From the NCBI GenBank assembly GCA_014621425.1, contig JAANBB010000081.1, forward strand, positions 59,196-123,195: a DNA stretch of 64,000 nt, in the 5' to 3' direction. The notes below the pieces were generated by a model. It was not told the DNA's origin and made no database searches. It saw only the letters and a program-made list of their open reading frames with translations. This DNA comes from Cylindrodendrum hubeiense (taxonomy: Eukaryota; Ascomycota; Sordariomycetes; Hypocreales; Nectriaceae). Both the position numbers and the translations under genes were made by a program. This document shows, in pieces, positions 33,056-43,876 of this stretch (the stretch's first letter is position 1; each line of letters opens with the position of its first letter).

Positions 33056-33737
33056 CCTGGCATGCCCCACTAGTCTGCTGGATACTGTCAGTGTTTGGGC
33101 GATGGCCCCATTTTACGTCTTGCCGCACGGCTCCCTGAAGCAGTCGATTATGACTACGGGTCTCAGTCGTGGTGGTATCTGTGGTGATGGTCTGCGAGTT
33201 CGGTATGCGAGAGGGGAAATGGAAACTCGAAAGAGACCCAGTGCGCCCTATCTGCAAAGGCGCAGATATGTGGGGATGATCTAGACCACGACTCGAATGC
33301 GGCGAATCTTGTGCATGTTACCAGTCAAGTCTGGGGTAAGCTATTCCCAAATAGACAGGTCGAAAGAGACCACCGCGGCCTTAGCCTCTCAGTTATCCCC
33401 ACCTCACGATTCCAACATTTCCGCCACTAGCCAAAACCCCAAGATGTCGATAAAGATGCAGACATCGCAGGCACTTGCCCAAATGAGGTTTACGGGACGA
33501 GATCATACTCATGTGGGCTTCTCTCCTGCATTTTTCCTAATTCGGCTTGAATAATGAGACCCCCAAACCGCGGAAGCGATGGGTTTCTTCAATTAGTTTC
33601 AGCAATATATATATTCAGCAGGAGTTCCACCAGCTGGGTGGCCATTGACAACCGCATTCCTCTTTCAATTTCCCAGGCTCGGGCTGTTGAATTGCCAATC
33701 ATTCATCTCTTCAAATCATTTTCTCTATATATACGAA
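33056..33737. promoter_or_regulatory. Divergent promoter region between regulator and oxidoreductase
   Basis: About 680 bp shared by two divergent genes. A TATATATAT stretch at 33606-33614 lies about 125 bp before the oxidoreductase start. A second TATATATA at 33726-33733 is immediately before that ATG and so probably lies in the leader. No clear paired CGG sites for a Zn2Cys6 protein were identified by eye. Confidence 0.45.
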
Positions 33738-35153
33738 ATGTCTGGCTCACCAGAGGGGGTTTATGAGCCTGGACTCGTCGATCCCGGCATCCCTGTCGAG
33801 AACTCCACAAGCCCATTCTGGCTCTCCTCCCCGCACCCGCTTGCCTACCATCAATCCCCTTGGCCGACTACTGCCGTCGACATTGTCATCATCGGCTCGG
33901 GTATTTCGGGCACTAGCATCGCACGCTCTATTGTATCCAAAAGACCGGATCTCAAAGTCACCCTCGTTGATGCGCGGTCCTTGTGTTCCGGTGCGACAGG
34001 CCGGAATGGCGGGCACATCAAGACGATGTCATTTGCGGTCTGGGAAGACCGAAAGCGGACGTACGGTATTGAAGAAGCCATCAAAATCACCGCCTTTGAA
34101 GAGAGTCACTTGGAGGCGATGACACACGCGATCCGTGACGCTTCTCTCGATTGCCATCTTGTCCCGACCGAAGGAGTCGATGCCTACTATGATCAGAAGA
34201 CATTTGACAAGGCTGTCGCTGCTCTCAACGATATGCGGGCACACGCTCCACATCTAGCCGATAAGTACAAGGTGCAAACAGATAAAAGTACTTTACAGAA
34301 CGTTATGAAGCTATCGTCGCGATGCGTGGGGGCCATTGTTGTCCCAGCCGCTTCAGTCTGGCCGTACAAATTGGTCACGGGCTTACTGGGCGGCATGATT
34401 GAGTCTGGAAAGCTCAACGTCCAAACGAACACGAAAGTGCAGGCAATTGACGACTCTGAAGGCGATTTCGCCGTTGTTCGTACAAACCGCGGAGACATCA
34501 AGACCAAGCATGTTGTACATGCTACCAACGGCTGGTTGGGTCACCTACTGCCAGAGTTGCGACCATTTATTTCGCCCGTCAGAGGCAATGTCGTGCGCTA
34601 CGGTTCCATCGAGAACGACAACGACACGATGACTGGAATTGGGGCATCACCAATGGGCATTGACAAGGCCTTCTCATTCTGGTTGCGCTATTCCTCACAC
34701 GACTACGACTACCTGATTCAGCGCGCGCAGGGCGATGTTGTGGTCGGGCGAGCTAACACGGGCCGCAAAGCAACGGGCGATGATAGTGAAACCGACTTGC
34801 AGGCCCATGCCCACCTGCGTGGCTTTCCGGATGAAGCCTTTAGCTCTCCGAGTCGAGGGTCGTCGGCACACATTACACACGCCTGGTCCGGCATCCTAGG
34901 CTTTACCCAAGACGCCATGCCGTTTGTGGGCCGGCTTCCTTTTCCAGGTCGGAGCCACCAGTGGGTATGTGGTGGCTACCATGGTATTGGCATGGTGAAA
35001 GCATTCAGGACAGGCCAAATGGCAGCTTCGATGATCCTTGGGGAAGAACTCGATGAGGAATACCCTAAGTCGATGCTGATAACAGAAGAGAGAGTCAGGG
35101 CGCTCAGAAGGTCACTCGATGGTAGCACAGGCCCCGTGAAGTCCAAGCTATAA
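33738..35153 (+). CDS. FAD-dependent oxidoreductase, DAO family
   Basis: Single-exon frame of 471 residues from MSGSPEGVYEPG. An upstream in-frame ATG at 33645 would add 31 residues lying in the promoter-like DNA, and is less likely. Rossmann FAD-binding motif VDIVIIGSGISGTSIAR at about 48-63 contains GxGxxG. It is followed by VTLVDARSLCSGATGRNGG (75-92), typical of the D-amino-acid oxidase / glycine oxidase-like family. The C-terminal FAD-contact region reads VCGGYHGIGMVKAFRTGQ. No signal peptide or membrane segment is seen. Such enzymes oxidise amines or amino acids, and several act in metabolite clusters. The substrate is unknown. Its divergent pairing with a zinc-cluster regulator suggests inducible expression. 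Confidence 0.88.
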   Translation: MSGSPEGVYEPGLVDPGIPVENSTSPFWLSSPHPLAYHQSPWPTTAVDIVIIGSGISGTSIARSIVSKRPDLKVTLVDARSLCSGATGRNGGHIKTMSFAVWEDRKRTYGIEEAIKITAFEESHLEAMTHAIRDASLDCHLVPTEGVDAYYDQKTFDKAVAALNDMRAHAPHLADKYKVQTDKSTLQNVMKLSSRCVGAIVVPAASVWPYKLVTGLLGGMIESGKLNVQTNTKVQAIDDSEGDFAVVRTNRGDIKTKHVVHATNGWLGHLLPELRPFISPVRGNVVRYGSIENDNDTMTGIGASPMGIDKAFSFWLRYSSHDYDYLIQRAQGDVVVGRANTGRKATGDDSETDLQAHAHLRGFPDEAFSSPSRGSSAHITHAWSGILGFTQDAMPFVGRLPFPGRSHQWVCGGYHGIGMVKAFRTGQMAASMILGEELDEEYPKSMLITEERVRALRRSLDGSTGPVKSKL

Positions 35154-35601
35154 ATGGATCCATGGTGTATTTATAGGGCTCTAGTTCCAATGACGCCATC
35201 TCGATGAGGCCTGTTCCGAGTTGGGACAACCCGTCAGGCACAGACTTGTCTCTGAACAATGAGAAATTGCAACAATAAGATAGTGACAGTATATAAGAGG
35301 TGCAGGGAGAATAAGACGAATCAACCTCGGTGTGTCACAATTCAAGTAATGCTTCAAGTTGCATGGTACCAAATTTTTGTTTTTTTACTACATACTTTTC
35401 TTCCTTTCCGTACATTTTGACGGGTTAAAAGTGGGAAGATACACATAAGCCTGTTAAGCATCGCTAGCACCATATCCCAACTTAGGACTTCATCTCAACT
35501 CCATGATGGTGTTGAACCATTGTAGAGAGAGCTGGCGCAAATAATCGTACAATTTTCCGTCATGTCGCGTATCTTAGCCCAAGGCTTGCATTCATCCAAA
35601 C
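35154..35601. other. Convergent intergenic spacer
   Basis: About 450 bp between the 3' ends of the oxidoreductase and the CAP protein gene. It is AT-rich with a T7 run near 35390. No gene is seen. Confidence 0.5.
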
Positions 35602-36416
35602 TTAATAAGGTCTGAGACCACCGATGTTTCCGGGTTTCGAATATCGGGCAACCGTATACCATGCACCCTTTCCGTTGCTAACAGTTGCGATGCCGACCAA
35701 GGTGGTGGTATTCCACATGCATTGAGCTGGAGACTAGAATTAGCTTAACACCATCATCAATGTTGAAAACTAAATCTTACTATAATGGCCATAGGCAGAA
35801 AAATCACCCTTAGGAATCGTCTCGTTGTGATATTCAGTAATTTCTGCTAGCCTAGAGAGTGTCAGTGACCTGCCAGTGCTCGTAGGAGTCCCTAAACTTA
35901 CCATCCCTTGGTACCAATAACGATAGGATTCTTGATAGTTGCAGTCGACCTGTAGAAATAAGCATGTAATTCCCAAGAAGGAATTGTTAAGACCTACCAT
36001 GAGTATGCTAAATTCTCGCCCTGGTTAATTCGCTCCCCGTAAACAGAATGCTCAAGTTTGCCAAGCTTAGCAAGTTTCTTGGCCCAGACCAAGGCATTCT
36101 TCTGGAGTGTTGGAGACCATCGCAGTGCCTTGACCTTCTTCTTTGCGCGGGCAACGTTATGCAAACGCAAAGATTCTGTCTGGTCTGCGGTTAAAGCTCT
36201 GGGCTCTATTGTCAAGTCCCTCTCTAGAAGCTCCTCGGCTGACTGAGATCTCTTGGAGCCGAGAAGGATGAATTCTGGTTCTCCTGTGATGACCGTTAGG
36301 TCTGAAGGAGTTGAATCAGATCGCACATCCCGGTTGAAGAAAGGGATTAGACCTCCCATGACGACGGACGGGACACCGAGGAGGAGGAGGCGAGCAGAGA
36401 CTGTGGAAAACAACAT
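35602..36416 (-). CDS. Secreted CAP-domain (PR-1-like) protein
   Basis: Four exons, complement(35602..35726, 35781..35851, 35902..35949, 35998..36416), give 220 residues. The introns are 54, 50 and 48 bp. The N-terminus MLFSTVSARLLLLGVPSVVM is a signal peptide. A low-complexity pro-region ends near residue 75, then the CAP domain begins (LRLHNVARAKK). The four cavity residues of the family are all visible: His123 in KLEHS, Glu134 in GENLAYSW, Glu159 in WLAEI, and His178 in GHYTQCMW. The conserved TTTLVGIATV strand follows. CAP proteins are secreted; fungal members bind sterols or lipids and some affect virulence. Unlike many relatives the mature chain has almost no cysteines. The last splice site was chosen because it restores GHYTQ. 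Confidence 0.88.
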
Positions 36417-37903
36417 CTTGATGGTGGAGTGTGATGGTTTTTCTGAGACAGGTGTTCGTAGAACAATTGAATGATGTTATAATATGCTTGAAGTGGGTTT
36501 GAGACAGTAGCATTCTCCAAGAGAATCTCAGACTTTATAGGCGGTTGCATTTGAGACGCATTGTGGCCATTGTTGAAATGCGTCACATTAGCGTGGGTTC
36601 TGGCCAGCCACGGAACCAGTCCCCCCCGCGACAAGGACGTCAATCTCCACAACCTTATCTTGATTCTACGTCGTGTGATACTGGTCTAGATGCACTCGGA
36701 TGGGTGTGAAGATGGCGCTCTCACGTTGAAGAAGCTCGGCGTCTGTTTTAGGTTAACTAGATTGAGCCACCGTTCCAGTGAACACACCATCGCCACTTGC
36801 CACGATGCTGGAATCCGTTCTAGACGGTGTTGCTGAATCGTTCCTGCGAGCAGTGCTCTGCATTTTATTCGTTTATTGTTGAAGTCATTCTTGGCATTTC
36901 AAGCATTTCACGGAGCCAACCATGAGTGAACTATTGCCTGGTCATGAGGGAGACACATTGTGTCTTCGAGACAGAGGGCATTTTGGAATGAGTCGTGAGA
37001 CATCGAAATAATATGGGTACCCAACCGAGCAGTCGTCATCTGCCCAAGGCTCAAGTTGGTATATTACCGTTGACGATCTTCTCAACATCATCGTTGTCAT
37101 CGCCACTATGACGATGAAGATGCATTATCACATTTCTCTTGAACCTGTTATTTTGCCATGTCGTCGCAAACCCATGACCTCACCTAGGGAAATCCAATAT
37201 TTGTTGGTTGATTCTTGGTCCTGAGACAAGTTAACCGATTTGAGAACGGGTGAATTCCAGCGCGCCACGCCACCAAATTCGGCTTCAGCCCGCCTCCCAT
37301 GCATGTGGGGACCTGTCAATCAACCATGTCGGGAACGTTGACGATCCCAACGCCAAGCTGAAGAAATGGTGGGGATTCGACAACGTTAATCTAAGATCTG
37401 CACAACGGCCCAGGTGAAAGAGGATATTTGGCCTGTTAGTGAATCATCCTGGCATCTCCATTAATGGGGAGGGCGGTTGCCGCGTTTGAATTAGGCTTCC
37501 CCTTGTCCGACTACTAGTCCGAGTACGGGAAATCTAGACGAGGAGGAACGGCAGATAAACCTAGAGGGATGTTAACTACCCGATTAACTACAATGAGTGT
37601 GTCTTCCGAAAGTCAACTTCCAGTCCGGGGCTCGACGCGCGGCATTGTATCTGAGCCCATCCATGAAGAAAGCTCGATAACCTCATGTAAGGTCAAATTC
37701 CTGAATTCTTGTCGATCATCCAAGTCCGGGACGGATGTTTCGTTGCCGTGAGATCTGACGTTGTATCAAATTGAACGCATCATCGGGAACTCAAGGTGAT
37801 CGGTCATCAGTTCGGTCATCAGTGGATCTATTTTGTTTGGTACATGGCCTTGGCTCAATTACCGTAGAATAATTCATCAATCCGTCATCTAAATCTTTTT
37901 CGC
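36417..37903. other. Intergenic region
   Basis: About 1.5 kb holding the CAP gene promoter and the 3' flank of the MATE gene. No ORF of interest was found. Confidence 0.5.
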
Positions 37904-39370
37904 CTATTCCTCGATCCCTTCCGATTCCCTCTCTCTGACGTCGTCTACACAATCCTGCCAACTTATCCATTTCATGTACCAACACTCGATAACTGCAATC
38001 AACACCATACCACATCCAAGGCCGACCCAGATGCCCTCAACCTTCATGTCTGGGCTTCCGAGTTCCAACCAGACAGCCAAGGGAACAGCACCAAGATAGT
38101 TTACAGCCAGCACCACCCATGCAGCTATCGACTGGCGGCCCAGTCCCCGCAGCACGGCATTACAGCCGCAGATGATAGAATCAATAATTTGGAACGCAGA
38201 CAAAGCGAACGTCGCGTTTATCGCTATCCGAACCACTTCATGGTCATTCGAAAATAGACGCGTTAGTTGATGACGAATAAGAAAGATGACCAATCCATCA
38301 AAAACGCCAATGACGATAAAAATGATAGAGTAGAGGGCTGCCTCTCGGCGAGCTAGGCGGAGAAGTCCTGCGCCGATGAAGTTGCCTAAACGTGTGCTTA
38401 CAGCAACACTGACCGAAAACGGAATGTGCCATGTGATGATCGAAATCGTGCTGAGAATCGTCTGCGCAGCGAGGTGGTTCGTGTCGATATAAGAAGTGCT
38501 AACCATGAGAATTTCAAACGCTCCCCACTCTGCCAAATTTAAGGCAGTCCCGGCAGCCGAGAGGTTCAACAAGATGCCCCATGAACTGAAGGCTTCTCGA
38601 GACCAGCCACCCCAGCACTTTAAAGATGGTTTCGCAAAGAAGATGACGTAGAGAAGCAAAAGCAATGGTCGGAGGTCGTTACACAGGGCCTGAGCAAACG
38701 CAGCGCCCGGGAGGCCCATTCCCAACTTGATCGTAAAGAGCCAGCTGAGCGCGATGTTAAGTGGGGTGCAGATGAGGAGCACATAAGTACCGGCGTTGAA
38801 GTCTCCCTGGGCTTGAAGGAAGCGCTTGCCTGCCTCGAAAAAGGCATATCCTGGAAGGCCAATAAGGCTGACTTGAAGAAACACACCGGCCTTGACAGCC
38901 AATTGAGGTTGGTTGATGATGAGAGGCAAGAACCAAGGGGAGCAAAGCCAGAAAGCTCCAATTGGGATCATGCTAACAGTCATCAAGACGACCATACGCT
39001 GAATGTAGAGTCCGACATTGGTCAGGCGCCCAGAGCCATATGCCTGGGCACACAGGGTGTCGAGAGCGGTTGCCATACCTTCCATCATGGCGTAGCCGAA
39101 AATGTTCATCGTCGTAAGGCCAATGCTTGCAGCACCGAGGTCGTCGGGACTAAGGTGACCGGCTATAATGGTTGTGATGACAGTTGCCGAGTATTGGAGG
39201 AGATATGTGATGATCAAAGGGACCGAGTACTGGAAGATGAGCCATACTTCCGACCATACGCTGCCGGGGCTAATGATTTGCGGCTCCTCATCGCACGTCT
39301 GTCCTGGGAGTAGTGGTGATGCTTCATCTGGGCAATCATCCCTTTCATTGAGTCTACCTTCTAGGGTCAT
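37904..39370 (-). CDS. MATE family multidrug/toxin exporter
   Basis: Single-exon frame of 488 residues. A soluble acidic N-terminus (DCPDEASPLLPGQ) is followed by about 12 hydrophobic segments. The first contains VPLIITYLLQYSATVITTII with the AGHLSPDDLGAASIG motif after it. The second half has the related LAAQTILSTISIITWHIPFS and a VSTRLGNFIGAG motif. This matches eukaryotic MATE antiporters, which expel organic cations, drugs or toxins using a proton or sodium gradient at the plasma or vacuolar membrane. Length is normal for fungal members. The gene lies near a regulator, an oxidoreductase and a secreted protein, which would suit export of a metabolite or xenobiotic. The substrate cannot be read from sequence. 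Confidence 0.92.
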   Translation of the reverse strand: MTLEGRLNERDDCPDEASPLLPGQTCDEEPQIISPGSVWSEVWLIFQYSVPLIITYLLQYSATVITTIIAGHLSPDDLGAASIGLTTMNIFGYAMMEGMATALDTLCAQAYGSGRLTNVGLYIQRMVVLMTVSMIPIGAFWLCSPWFLPLIINQPQLAVKAGVFLQVSLIGLPGYAFFEAGKRFLQAQGDFNAGTYVLLICTPLNIALSWLFTIKLGMGLPGAAFAQALCNDLRPLLLLLYVIFFAKPSLKCWGGWSREAFSSWGILLNLSAAGTALNLAEWGAFEILMVSTSYIDTNHLAAQTILSTISIITWHIPFSVSVAVSTRLGNFIGAGLLRLARREAALYSIIFIVIGVFDGLVIFLIRHQLTRLFSNDHEVVRIAINATFALSAFQIIDSIICGCNAVLRGLGRQSIAAWVVLAVNYLGAVPLAVWLELGSPDMKVEGIWVGLGCGMVLIAVIECWYMKWISWQDCVDDVRERESEGIEE

Positions 39371-39794
39371 GGCGTGGGTTGCCTTCTGAGGCGGCTTGTC
39401 GTGACGTGAATGATGGTGAAGTTCGAATGAGATTTAAGCTCGGACGGATATTTTTGGGACCGGCCCCAGTCAATTGAGATAAACCAAGCTAGTGGGCCAA
39501 TGGGCCCACTCAGATAATACTCGGTTGGCTCGAGGCACGCCGAACTGAGTCACCTCGACGGTTATACTCGGAGTACGGAGAATTCGGAGTAAATCGACGG
39601 AGAAATCTCGCGTTTCTTCCCAAAACGGCAAAAAGACGAGCGAACCAAGTATAAGAAGTAATTTAGTCAATGCATTCTATGGTATTCATGTCATTCTGTA
39701 AGCTAAACTGGTATCTCGGCGCACTGTTATACAAACAAAGGAAAAGTGGCAGCGAATGTATCATCAATCCGTAAACCCTCGCACATCAATCTCA
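39371..39794. other. Intergenic between MATE gene and flotillin
   Basis: Upstream region of the MATE gene and 3' flank of flotillin. No other feature is seen. Confidence 0.45.
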
Positions 39795-41416
39795 TTACTT
39801 GGCTCCGTTGACCTTGCCCTCCTGGTTCACAGCCTGGACACCGGCGTTGAGGCGGCCAAACTGCCACTCGGGGAGAGTGATGCCGGTCTGCTCGTTGATG
39901 GTAGTCATCAGAGGAGGCAGCATCTGGTAGACGTTGCGCATGGTGTCAGCGGCGTCGTTGCCCTGACCACTCTGCTGGCTACCCGTGTTCCAGACGCTAA
40001 TCTTGGGCTCCATGCCCTTGATGGCAGTAGCGTTGGCCTTGGCCAGCTCGACGTAGGTGCCCTTCTCGATCATCATGTACTGCAAGAGACCGGCAGGACC
40101 GCCAAAGGCCTGGGACAGCTTGCCGTAGGCATCAGCCATTGCGGTGATACCCTCAGCCTCCTTGATCTTCTGAACAAGCTCGGCCTCGGCGCGCTTCTGG
40201 GCGGCAAAGTTCCAGGCCTCAGCATCGTTGCGTGTCTTGTACGTGGCAGCGTCGGTGTTCTTGGTAGTCTGCTGGTAGTGAGCATCGGCCTCGGCTTCGA
40301 CAGACACCTTGGTCTGGTACGCAGCGGCATCGGCAGCGCGCTGGCTGGCCTCCTGGTTGGCGCGGGCATCGGCCTCGATCTCGTACGCGGCAGCGTCAGC
40401 GGCTTGCTGCTTGCTCTCACGGGCAATGGTGGCCTTGACGACATCGGTGGCTCGCAGACGCTCGATCTCGGCACCAGCACGCTTCAGCTCGACCTCCTTC
40501 TTGAGATCCTCGTCCTTGGACTCGATAGTACGCTTGGCAGTGATGCGAGCAATGTCGACATCCCGTGTAAGAGCAGTACGCTTGGTGTCGAGTTGAGCCT
40601 CGGCCGATGCCCTCTCAATATCTCGCTCCGTCTTTGCCACTGCCGTCTCGGCATTGATCTTGGCAATCTCTCGCTCCTGCTCACCCTTGCGCTGGGACTC
40701 TCCAACGTTACCGCGGAGCTGGGCCTCAGCCACATCGATACGGGCTTGGTTGGAGGCACCCTCGTGGGCTTTGCGAGACAGCGACTCAAAGTAATTCGAG
40801 TTGGGCGCGTCCTTGAGTTCCTTGACGTTGCTGTTCCAGATCTTCAATCCGAACTGGTCGAGTTCTCCCTGGATGTTGCGGAAGATGCGCTTCTTGAAGA
40901 CTTCACGCTCGGTGAAGATCTCCTCCATGGTCATGCTGGAGACAATGACACGAGTTTCACCCTCAATGATACCCTTGACAATGTTTGCCACGTGCATCCG
41001 GTGCTCTGAGCGCTCATTGTTCCCATCGGAGTTGGCCAGGAGCATGGCATACTTCAAGAGAGCGTCGCCGCGGTCCTCGCGGTGGCCGGCATCCGAGAGA
41101 TTCTCATCACCAGGATCACGGGTATTGGCCCCACGTCGGTTGACGTCGGGACCAACGGTGAACACCACGGGAAGGCTGAACTGAAGCTTCTCCTTGGTCA
41201 TGGCCTGCAAATCCATGGCATAGTCCTGAGGTTGGACGCTGTAGTGGGTCAGTTGATGCATTGGGGATCGGATCGGGTCGGGAGAAGTGGGCCATACCTG
41301 AAGCGTGTGCATCGTTGGAGGGGCCATACCCAGGTGGCCTTTGTGATCTTGACGGTGGGAATACCCATACCAGTAATGGCAAGGTACTCATCGGGGGCGG
41401 AGATTCTGTAAGACAT
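39795..41416 (-). CDS. Flotillin-like protein
   Basis: Two exons, complement(39795..41238, 41298..41416), give 520 residues. The 59-bp intron runs from GTATGG to CTACAG. The start is MSYRISAPDEYLAITGMGI, the usual fungal flotillin N-terminus. The SPFH/PHB domain covers roughly the first 200 residues (QPQDYAMDLQAMTKEKLQFS, then LPVVFTVGPD). It is followed by a long helical region rich in Glu and Ala (AEAQLRGNVGESQRKGEQER and ADAAAYEIEADARANQEASQ), the flotillin coiled coil. There is no transmembrane segment; membrane attachment is expected through the SPFH region. Flotillins organise sterol-rich membrane patches and affect endocytosis and signalling. The identification is firm. A 417-codon antisense frame is a shadow. 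Confidence 0.93.
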
Positions 41417-43063
41417 GATGGCGGTAATGTGAAGCTGTTTGTTGGGGGTTGTAGACAGAGTGTAGAGGGGAAGGTAGGGCGGATGTTGTCGAGATCGATG
41501 ACTAAGATCAGCGACTATCGATGGATGGGTGAGTAGGTAGAGAAGGTAAGATGAAGCAAGTCGGAAAGCGCTCTTATGATGATGATAATCGTCTATCCCA
41601 AGGACCAATGACCTAAGGTGAAGAGTGTGTGCCGAGGTGAAACCAGGAGGGCAATCGCCTCTTTATGTGCTCCATCAGCTATGGTCCGACAGGTCCCAAA
41701 GTCCCAAACAAGCACCTTGTCTGCTGCCTTGCAGGCATGCATTCCGCCCTCTCGTCACTCGTTGACCAGCCGTTGTCCGTCATGGGCCAGCTGTTAGTCA
41801 TTGGCCATTGGCGTGGTGGTTGGTTGGTGATGGGTTGCGCCTTGCCAAGCCGGGCGCGGGCGGTGGCGGTGTTAGTGTCGCCCTTGTCATGATATTACTG
41901 CGGCAGTATTTGTTCCAGTTCTTCCAGAAGCGTTCCCGGATATGTATTCCACACGCGCCCCAGAAGCTTACCCGGGTCTCGTGACTCTCCAGCAGGGCAG
42001 TGAGAGATACCGTGACTTGCCACCAAACCTTGAGAGCGATTGACATTGATGTTGTGTGGTCTTCGTTGGAGATGGCAGGCATAGGGTCACGGACACGGCG
42101 CTGAGGCAGTGAACTGGCAATGTCCACAGGCCAAGGCCGCCTGGCGTACGCCCTACAACAGCGGTATACTTTACAGCGGGACATTGGCCGGGGGCGTTGG
42201 CCGGGGGCGTTTGGCCGGGGGCGTTGGCTTAGGGGTTACAGCTGCTGTTGGCTAGCCGTCGGGCAGCGGAATTAGTGGCCTCAGCTCCTGGCACAGCCCT
42301 GTGAAGCGAGCGCTATGGCCAATCGCCCACTGGCCCACGTCGCAGTGGGCACCTCACAGGGACAAAGGGATCTGTCGAAACCACTCATGCCGGGATCCGA
42401 ATGGGTCTTGGGTTGCAGCGGGTGCAATCGTGATTGAGTCCGCGGAGAAGGATCGGCCTTTGGTGATGCAAGGATGACAACGCCCAACTGCAGTGCGGAG
42501 GCATGTCGTGTTCCGCGTTCAGTGTTCCATGCTCCATGCTCCATGCTCCGTTGTGTTGGCATCGATACTCACTCTAATCCACTATGGCTGACCGAACCAC
42601 CCCATCACCGAAGCTTCGTCAATCATGCTGCCCACGTGCATCTCTTTCGGCTTCTGCACCGGCACAGTCTAACAGTATTTAGTGCATAGCTTCCATTTGT
42701 TTGCCCAGTTGCCTCACTGAAAGCCCAACTACGCCAATCCCGCCCAAGCCATTCAGGTGGAAATTGGCCTGATATGTGCTTCAGCTGCTGCGCCTCATCA
42801 TAGCCTCGCACAACACCCCACCCCGCTCTCCTTCCTCCTAAGGCTGCACCATTTTACACTTGATCATTGGACTGCCCCGCCGAACATGGACGGAAGCGAT
42901 TGATCGCCCGGAAATACCATCACGAGGCTGATCTGGAGGCCTTGGCAAGGCGTGACTTTTTGCGTCTGACGTGAATGGTTCTTTTGTATCAACTGTCAGT
43001 CACTAACTGTCACTCATTCCCCATCTGGGTCTCATCCGGGTCAACTCTACAGATCCATTCACC
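41417..43063. other. Intergenic region with short GC-rich repeats
   Basis: About 1.65 kb. It contains a 13-bp tandem repeat, TTGGCCGGGGGCG, about three copies at 42185-42228, and a short CCATGCTCCATGCTCC run near 42530-42550. A TATA-poor promoter for the 43-kb gene is expected at the right end. No gene is seen. Confidence 0.55.
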
Positions 43064-43876
43064 ATGTCGAAACAAAGCCAAGACCATGTCCTCGATGAGG
43101 ACATGCCACCCCCGTACTCTTCAACAGATTCTCCAACATACTCTGCAACATACTCCCCAGCAACCCCCTCATCCCATGCTATTCCCTCTCTCTTTTCTTC
43201 CCACCTCAGCACCCTTCCCTCTCGCATCTTGTCAGCTCGGGCCGCCCGAACATCAGAGCGCGATGAGCGAGACAGCGAGACCTTGGCCATCCTGGTCCCT
43301 CATATCGAAGAATTCCTCCAGACCATCACCGCCATGGACCCGCCGCCAAGGTTGCTGGAAATGACCATGGTTCCAGAAGGAGCGGTTGGAAACGAATGGA
43401 TATTCAGTGACGAGGATCAGACGCGCAAAGTTGTTCGGATTCGCGAAAATACCAAGATCAAGGGAGACCGCAAAGACGGGCAACAGCCAGAAGCGCCACA
43501 ACAAAGGGCATTTGATGACTGGGGAAGATGGGACGAACCGACTTCCAGTGCGCCCCAAGAATCACTCTGGTGGTCTGACGACGAGATGGCTTCTCGCCTA
43601 GCCAAATACCTACAACCCGAAAGGCCGAGGAGGGCTCAACCTCCACCTGTCGCTCCACCAGCTCAACCCAAGAAGTCGGGCGGTTGGGGGTTATTCAGAA
43701 AGTCCGAGTCGACACCTCCAGCGCCACCGCCGCCTCGAGCACCTCGGAACGAAGAGGACGAGGTTTTAATGACGGTCAAGGCAGAGGAGGTGACGTTTCG
43801 GCGGGAGAATGAACTAGGTATATGGGAGAGCAAGAACGGGTGGGGGCTGGTGGTTCGTTTGAGGATCAGACAGTAG
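43064..43876 (+). CDS. Hypothetical protein with PPxY motif, 270 residues
   Basis: A single-exon frame starting MSKQSQDHVLDEDMPPPYSS. The N-terminus carries PPPY, a potential ligand for WW domains of HECT ubiquitin ligases, then a Ser/Thr/Pro/Tyr-rich stretch. A structured-looking middle part reads LAILVPHIEEFLQTITAMDP. A proline-rich stretch (QPPPVAPPAQPKK) follows, and a conserved-looking C-terminus (VKAEEVTFRRENELGIWESK) ends the protein. The combination looks like a conserved ascomycete protein of unknown role. No signal peptide or membrane segment is seen. Function is not assigned; a ubiquitin-ligase adaptor role is only a suggestion from the PPxY motif. Confidence 0.75.
   Translation: MSKQSQDHVLDEDMPPPYSSTDSPTYSATYSPATPSSHAIPSLFSSHLSTLPSRILSARAARTSERDERDSETLAILVPHIEEFLQTITAMDPPPRLLEMTMVPEGAVGNEWIFSDEDQTRKVVRIRENTKIKGDRKDGQQPEAPQQRAFDDWGRWDEPTSSAPQESLWWSDDEMASRLAKYLQPERPRRAQPPPVAPPAQPKKSGGWGLFRKSESTPPAPPPPRAPRNEEDEVLMTVKAEEVTFRRENELGIWESKNGWGLVVRLRIRQ

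Noticed and set aside
33645..33737. Upstream start for the FAD oxidoreductase
   Set aside because: The extra 31 residues read through TATA-like promoter DNA, and the start at 33738 gives the normal family N-terminus.
39756..41009. A 417-codon plus-strand open frame
   Set aside because: It is antisense to flotillin, whose Glu/Ala-rich codons read as Leu/Gly/Ser on the other strand.
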